Of a DNA stretch of 64,000 nucleotides, positions 59,388 to 64,000 are shown one piece after another. The notes under the pieces were generated by a model that saw only the letters and a list, made by a program, of their open reading frames with translations, searched no databases and had not been told where the DNA came from. Within the stretch, counting starts at the first letter, position 1. Every line of letters starts with the position of its first letter. Source of the DNA: Pseudomonas viridiflava (GTDB lineage Bacteria; Pseudomonadota; Gammaproteobacteria; Pseudomonadales; Pseudomonadaceae); contig NZ_UTKY01000076.1 of the NCBI RefSeq assembly GCF_900583165.1, positions 248,001 to 312,000 on the forward strand, in the 5' to 3' direction. The translations under genes and the position numbers were made by a program.

Positions 59388-61792
59388 TGCCACGGGTACC
59401 GACTTACGAAACGCCGCAGGTCCAGCAGCAGGTAACCCGCCCGGTTGAACTGCGCGGGGTTGCGCCTGATACCACTTCAATTGCCCAAGGCTTGCAGAGC
59501 TTTCAGCGTGGCGCCGAGATCCTGGCAGCTAAAGAGCGCCAGAAGGCAGATACCGCCCTGTTGATGGATGCTGACAACAAGCTTACCCAATGGCAGCAGC
59601 AGGCGATGTACTCTGAGGACGGTGGCGTCTATACCCGCAAGGGCCAAAACGCCATGGACGTGACCAACCAGACCCTGGACCAGTTCGATAAGACCCAGGC
59701 CGAGATTGCCAAAACTCTGACCAATGATCAGCAGAAGGCCAGGTATGCGCAGATCGTCAACAGCCGGCGCAACTCCCTGTCGAATGACCTGAACCGCTAC
59801 GAATACGGAGAGCGCCAGAACTATTACGGCCAGGTTGAAAAGGCCCAGCTCGAAACGTCAATGCAGGGGGCGGCCTTGGATTATCAAGACCCGGCCAAGG
59901 TTGGTCAGTACCGGCAGAAGGTCGATGCGGTGTTGGCCAGCCGTGCCGAGCGCCTGGGGCTTTCCCCCGAGGCTGCCCAGGCTGAGCGCTTGTCCACGAA
60001 CAGTGGCATGTCGACGGCCGTTATCCAACGGATGCTGATCGACTCCCCGCAAAAGGCCAAGAGCTACTACGAGTCCTACAAAGACACGATGACGGCTGAG
60101 GATCAAATCCGCATCAGTAACGGCATTGACCAAGGGTTTCGCAGGCTTGAGGCCGAAGCCCGTCAGCGCCAGGTTGAAGCCCGCCAGATGCAGGCCATCA
60201 ACCGCATGGAGTTGAGCAGCCGCGTGCAGGATGCCAGCGCCGCCTATTCGCAGGGCCTGGACTTTGACAACCCGCCGTCGAAAGTAGACTTTGCCGCAGC
60301 GTACGGGCCCGAGAAGGGCGCCAAGGAATACGATCGGTTCTCCAAGGTGCAGGCCCTGGCCCCCGCCATCCGTGAGTTTGCCACCGCCGATCCCCAGGAA
60401 CGGCAAGCCATCCTCGACAAGTTCAATCCGGTCAGGAAGGACACCGGGGCGTTCTTCGGTGATCAGTCCGCCGGCATGCTGGAGCAGGGCAATATCGACC
60501 TGAACGCACGGCCCACGGTGAAAAATGCCGACGGCTCTATCAGCACGGTGCGTTCGATATCGGCGAACTTCGACGGGCAAGAGGTGCTGATACCCACGGT
60601 CAGCGATGACGGGAAGATCCTGAGCGACGACGAGGCGGTGAAAACGTACCTGCGCACCGGCAAGCACCTGGGCAAGTTCGATAACCCGGATGATGCAACG
60701 GCTTACGCCGAATCGCTGCACGATCAGCAGGCCAAGCGTTATGGCGCCGGCACTGTGGGCGAGGGTTTCAAGGAGGATAGCCAGTTGTATCAGCACCTGA
60801 CCAACGTCGGTGTGGGCCTGATGAAGCAACAGCAGACGGACCCTGCTGCCTACGTGGCCAAGTACAGCCCGACCGTCCAACGCGCCTTCGCTACTGCCCA
60901 GCAGGACGGAACGCCTGAGGCCTACCAGGCGTACGCCCGAACTACACTGGCCGAGCAGCAGCGCCTGGGCGTCAAGCAACCCAAGCTGTTGCCGGACGCT
61001 GCCGCCGACCAATTGGCTGCCAACTTCAATACCCAGCTCAACGGGGGTGAGAACGCGGCCACCATGATCGAGCAGCAGCAGGAACTGTGGGGCAAAGAAT
61101 TCCCCTCGGTGTTGCAGCAGGTGGGCAACAAGCTCCCGGCCGAGGCTCAGGTAATCGCCACAGGCCTGCCCAAGGATGTGGCCGAGCGCATGGCCTCTGT
61201 GGCTGCAATCAAAGACAGCGACCTGAATGCAGGCCTGCAAAAGGGTCAAAAGGATGAGCTCGTTCAGTCTGTTCAAAGCGAAATGCAGAGCTTCGCCGAG
61301 TCGCTGCAAGGCCAGTCGGGCGGGATCAACACCTACAGCACTATGTACAAGGCCGCATTGCGCACGGCCACATCCTACGTACTGCAAGGCGACAGCCCAG
61401 CGGACGCTGCCAAACGCGTAGTGGGCGGCATGGTCAACGACAAATACGACTTCTTCGGCACTTATCGGGTACCCAAGACCCAGGACACCGACGCCGTCAG
61501 CCGTGGCGCAACGCAGGCAATGCGCCAAATCAAGCCGGATGAGCTGATGCCGCTGCCTGGTTTCGCTGGTGTGACCGAAGAGCAGAACCGCAAACAGTTG
61601 CACGATGCCCTGCAATCCAGCGGGCAATGGGTGCCGAATGAGGATGAAAGCGGCCTGTCGCTGACGCTGAATGGCTATCGGGTGCGCGGCGCGGATGGCC
61701 AGCCGATCACCCGCAGCTGGGCGGACCTACAACAGAAAGGGTTGCGCGAGCCTGATCGGTACCGTGTTGCGCCAATGGGGATCATGCCATGA
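59387..61792 (+). CDS. Internal virion protein, T7 gp15-like, with inserted module
   Basis: 801 residues, mostly helical and Gln-rich. ELRGVAPDTTSIAQGLQSFQ and YSEDGGVYTRKGQNAMDVTN are family-like. Residues about 366-450 are a distinct beta-rich insert (GNIDLNARPTVKNADGSIST to KFDNPDDATAYAESLHDQQA), which also turns up in other phage proteins. It is injected with DNA and forms part of the ejection tube. Confidence 0.82.
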   Translation: MPRVPTYETPQVQQQVTRPVELRGVAPDTTSIAQGLQSFQRGAEILAAKERQKADTALLMDADNKLTQWQQQAMYSEDGGVYTRKGQNAMDVTNQTLDQFDKTQAEIAKTLTNDQQKARYAQIVNSRRNSLSNDLNRYEYGERQNYYGQVEKAQLETSMQGAALDYQDPAKVGQYRQKVDAVLASRAERLGLSPEAAQAERLSTNSGMSTAVIQRMLIDSPQKAKSYYESYKDTMTAEDQIRISNGIDQGFRRLEAEARQRQVEARQMQAINRMELSSRVQDASAAYSQGLDFDNPPSKVDFAAAYGPEKGAKEYDRFSKVQALAPAIREFATADPQERQAILDKFNPVRKDTGAFFGDQSAGMLEQGNIDLNARPTVKNADGSISTVRSISANFDGQEVLIPTVSDDGKILSDDEAVKTYLRTGKHLGKFDNPDDATAYAESLHDQQAKRYGAGTVGEGFKEDSQLYQHLTNVGVGLMKQQQTDPAAYVAKYSPTVQRAFATAQQDGTPEAYQAYARTTLAEQQRLGVKQPKLLPDAAADQLAANFNTQLNGGENAATMIEQQQELWGKEFPSVLQQVGNKLPAEAQVIATGLPKDVAERMASVAAIKDSDLNAGLQKGQKDELVQSVQSEMQSFAESLQGQSGGINTYSTMYKAALRTATSYVLQGDSPADAAKRVVGGMVNDKYDFFGTYRVPKTQDTDAVSRGATQAMRQIKPDELMPLPGFAGVTEEQNRKQLHDALQSSGQWVPNEDESGLSLTLNGYRVRGADGQPITRSWADLQQKGLREPDRYRVAPMGIMP

Positions 61793-63546
61793 CCATCTTT
61801 GCAGGTGATGCCCCGGTTCTTGACCGCCGGACGATGCTCGACATCCCGGCCGATGCGGGCGAAGTGTGGGATGCATCCTTTGGCGGTGCGCTGTCGACAA
61901 ACCCATCCAGCTCCATCATCCGCACCGAGCAGCTCGGCCAAGCTCAAGAAGGTTTGCGCCTCACCGGTGACAGCGAATCTATCCTGGTGCCGCCGCGTAA
62001 CGAGCCAGACACACCTTTGCTCGACGCCCAGGCCGCGCGGGACAAGGTTTTAGGCATGGGCCTGGACATCAAAATCCCCGAGCAGGGCATTCGACAGGGT
62101 GCGCTGGACATCCTTATCGATCGGCACCGCGAGCAGGCTGCCCGCCAACAAGTCATGACCAGGTCAAACGGCGGTTCATTTGGCACGCAGTTGGGCGCCA
62201 GTGTCGCCGCGTCCTTGTTGGACCCGCTCAACATTGCCTCGGCGTTTGTGCCTGTTGTAGGTGAAGCGCGGTATGCGGCGATGTTGGGCCGTGCTGCATC
62301 CCCACTGGGCCGTGCCGGTGTTCGTGCCGGCGTTGGCGCTGTTGAGGGGGCCGTGGGTGCAGCAATCATTGAACCGCTACCGCTGTTAGCTGCCGGTCTG
62401 GACCAGACCGAATATGGCCTGTCCGACTCCCTGGCCAACATTGCCATGGGCGGCCTGCTGGGTGGTGGCCTGCACACCGTTGGCGGCGCCGTGTCTGATG
62501 CGTTGCGCCGGCGGATAGCTACGGAGCCGACGCCGCAGGTTGAGAGCGTACTGAACACTGCCGACCGCCAGGCCCCGCAATCACTAAGGTCAGCCGACTT
62601 TGAGCGGGTATTTGATCAAGACCCCGAAACCGCGCTGCGTGGTGCACTCGCCCGCGATCTGGATGCCGACGGCGCCACCCTGTACCGCAATGCCGAGCGC
62701 CAGGCCATCGACGAGATCAGGCCAACACTTGCCGGTGAACGCGTTGGCAATGTGGCCGACCTGCATGTTGAGCGTCTAGCACTGACCCAGCGAGCCATGG
62801 GCCTGGACGCAACGTTCAAGAATCTGGCCAAAGAGTTCCAGGGGCAGCGCATGAGCCGCAAGCAGGCCGAGCGCGCAGCCCGTGACACCATCGCGGCCCA
62901 GCGCGAGCAGATCGGCGCCCTCCAGGCTGAAATCAACACCACGCTGGAGCGCAACCGTGCCGGCGAGTTTGATCGACGTGACCTGGGCTTGATTGAGCGG
63001 GGTGAAGTTCCAGAGCGTTTGCGCCCGCAGATTGAGGCCCGCGCCAAGCAGATCATGCAGGGCTACCAACTGCGCCCGCTGGGCCCGGCCATACGCACCG
63101 CAAGGGAAACCGCCCAGGACGCAGACTGGACCGTGCGCGACAGTGCCTTGCGTACCGCTGTGGCCCAGGCAGTCAGCGGCCGCGATGTCGACGTGCAGGC
63201 GCTGTTCGACTTGGAAGCCCCCGGCAAAGCAGCTGGTGCCATGGAGTACGTGAAGCGTCCGCCGGCTCGGCGCATTGATCCAGAGGGCCAGGCCGAAAGC
63301 CTGCGTGTGGACAGCGCGCCCAAGGCTCAGCCGCAGGACGAGTTCGAAGCCACACGCCAGCAATTCGACGAGGACGAGGCCCTGGTCAAGGAAATGCTGG
63401 ACCAGCTCCCCGAGAAAGACCGGGCCGATGTCCTGGCCGCAAGCCGCGACGAAGCCGACGCCGCCCAGGCCCAGGCCGACCGCGCAGAACAATACTCGAA
63501 GGCATACCGCGCTGCTGCCGTATGCGACATAAGGAACGGACAATGA
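61789..63546 (+). CDS. Internal virion protein, T7 gp16-like
   Basis: 585 residues. The middle has two glycine/alanine-rich hydrophobic stretches (IASAFVPVVGEARYAAMLGR; GAVEGAVGAAIIEPLPLLAA; LANIAMGGLLGGGLHTVGGA) that could insert into the host membrane, then a long charged helical C-terminus. There is no transglycosylase motif at the start, unlike T7 gp16. Shorter than T7 gp16; the rest of its functions may lie in the next gene. Confidence 0.75.
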   Translation: MTIFAGDAPVLDRRTMLDIPADAGEVWDASFGGALSTNPSSSIIRTEQLGQAQEGLRLTGDSESILVPPRNEPDTPLLDAQAARDKVLGMGLDIKIPEQGIRQGALDILIDRHREQAARQQVMTRSNGGSFGTQLGASVAASLLDPLNIASAFVPVVGEARYAAMLGRAASPLGRAGVRAGVGAVEGAVGAAIIEPLPLLAAGLDQTEYGLSDSLANIAMGGLLGGGLHTVGGAVSDALRRRIATEPTPQVESVLNTADRQAPQSLRSADFERVFDQDPETALRGALARDLDADGATLYRNAERQAIDEIRPTLAGERVGNVADLHVERLALTQRAMGLDATFKNLAKEFQGQRMSRKQAERAARDTIAAQREQIGALQAEINTTLERNRAGEFDRRDLGLIERGEVPERLRPQIEARAKQIMQGYQLRPLGPAIRTARETAQDADWTVRDSALRTAVAQAVSGRDVDVQALFDLEAPGKAAGAMEYVKRPPARRIDPEGQAESLRVDSAPKAQPQDEFEATRQQFDEDEALVKEMLDQLPEKDRADVLAASRDEADAAQAQADRAEQYSKAYRAAAVCDIRNGQ

Positions 63547-64000
63547 CCCCTTGCATCGAAGCTGTACGGGCTGCCGCTGGCAACCTGGAAGATAGAGACG
63601 TGGCCGAGATCTTCGAATTGTTGCGGGGGAGAGCCAAGGAGCTGATGGCCAGGGAGGGCGCCTTGGGCATGGAGCAGGCCACGCTGCGTGCAGCTGATGA
63701 GCTGGGCAAGCAGGCTCAGCACGCGGCGCTGATCGAGAAGCGCAACGCCTTGCTCAACCTGCGCCGACGTGGGGAGATTGTTTCGTTCGTGCGGGGAAGC
63801 TTTGCCGACCGGCCGGACTTGGGCATTGAATCGCTGCTGGTGGGCACCAACCTTGCCCGCCAGGGTTCGCGCATGTCGGTTGCCGCCGAACAGAAAGCGT
63901 TGGGCGATGCGTATATAGGTGGCTTCATCCACGACCTGGAGCGCCAAGATCTGACCGCAATTTTGGCCAGGGGTGATTCGGACGTCGATATCGCCGACGC
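63543..64000 (+). CDS. Large virion protein, 3' end outside window
   Basis: First 152 codons only. Starts with ATGA overlap. Helical and Ala/Leu/Glu-rich: DVAEIFELLRGRAKELMARE, AALIEKRNALLNLRRRGEIV. Its place after gp16-like suggests a further ejection protein (often more than 1000 residues in related phages). Confidence 0.6.
   Translation, partial: MTPCIEAVRAAAGNLEDRDVAEIFELLRGRAKELMAREGALGMEQATLRAADELGKQAQHAALIEKRNALLNLRRRGEIVSFVRGSFADRPDLGIESLLVGTNLARQGSRMSVAAEQKALGDAYIGGFIHDLERQDLTAILARGDSDVDIAD

Overview
The window reads as a Pseudomonas chromosome, most likely of the P. fluorescens group. The RsmE-type CsrA paralogue, the small Pseudomonas families DUF1652, DUF1654 and DUF2790, and the gene order thrS-infC-rpmI-rplT-pheS-pheT-ihfA-merR-tRNA-Pro all point there. 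Two parts are visible: host chromosome from 1 to about 28.6 kb, and a temperate-phage genome from about 28.6 kb to the right edge, which cuts it off.

Host part. From the left: a truncated MFS drug-efflux gene; a DUF969-DUF979-pcp operon (two membrane proteins plus pyroglutamyl peptidase); a CopR/CopS-like two-component system with a DUF2790 gene and a perfect CATTACA-N4-TGTAATG palindrome upstream; a HAD phosphatase; rsmE; a SPOR-like lipoprotein; a DUF1654-endonuclease I pair behind a perfect LexA box; periplasmic glutaminase-asparaginase ansB; a full ribose operon (rbsBACRKD) followed closely by an exported nucleoside hydrolase, with a recognisable promoter and a LacI-type operator; an I78 inhibitor lipoprotein; a cold-shock protein; and the translation cluster thrS to ihfA, ending at tRNA-Pro(GGG).

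Prophage part. A tyrosine integrase lies just after the tRNA, so the tRNA 3' end is the probable attL. The layout is lambda-like. A leftward early operon runs 41.3 to 28.7 kb: small genes, RecT, a YqaJ exonuclease, an FtsK-gamma-like protein, a C5 cytosine methyltransferase, a beta-class methyltransferase, excisionase-like protein and integrase. The immunity region (41.5-42.8 kb) holds a CI-like repressor flanked by two clusters of three CAAG-N4-CTTG operators, with a boxA/hairpin nut-like site in the leftward leader. A rightward early operon (cro-like, CII-like, DnaT-like replication protein with an internal iteron array, P-like loader, RusA) leads to lysis genes (holin, SAR endolysin, nested Rz/Rz1). 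The packaging and virion genes that follow are podoviral: portal, Bbp19-like, scaffold, capsid, Bbp16-like cement protein, tail tube gp11/gp12-like proteins and T7-like internal virion proteins gp13-gp16. The right end of the prophage, including any tail spike and attR, lies outside the window.

Features that ordinary gene calling would miss include the six-operator switch, a probable leaderless repressor mRNA, the iteron origin inside the replication gene, the five tandem repeats in the C5 methyltransferase, a reverse-oriented self-contained moron at 32.8-33.2 kb, an SOS box in front of endonuclease I, and a 44-residue overlapping gene at 40.4 kb. I saw no CRISPR array, insertion sequence or rRNA gene.
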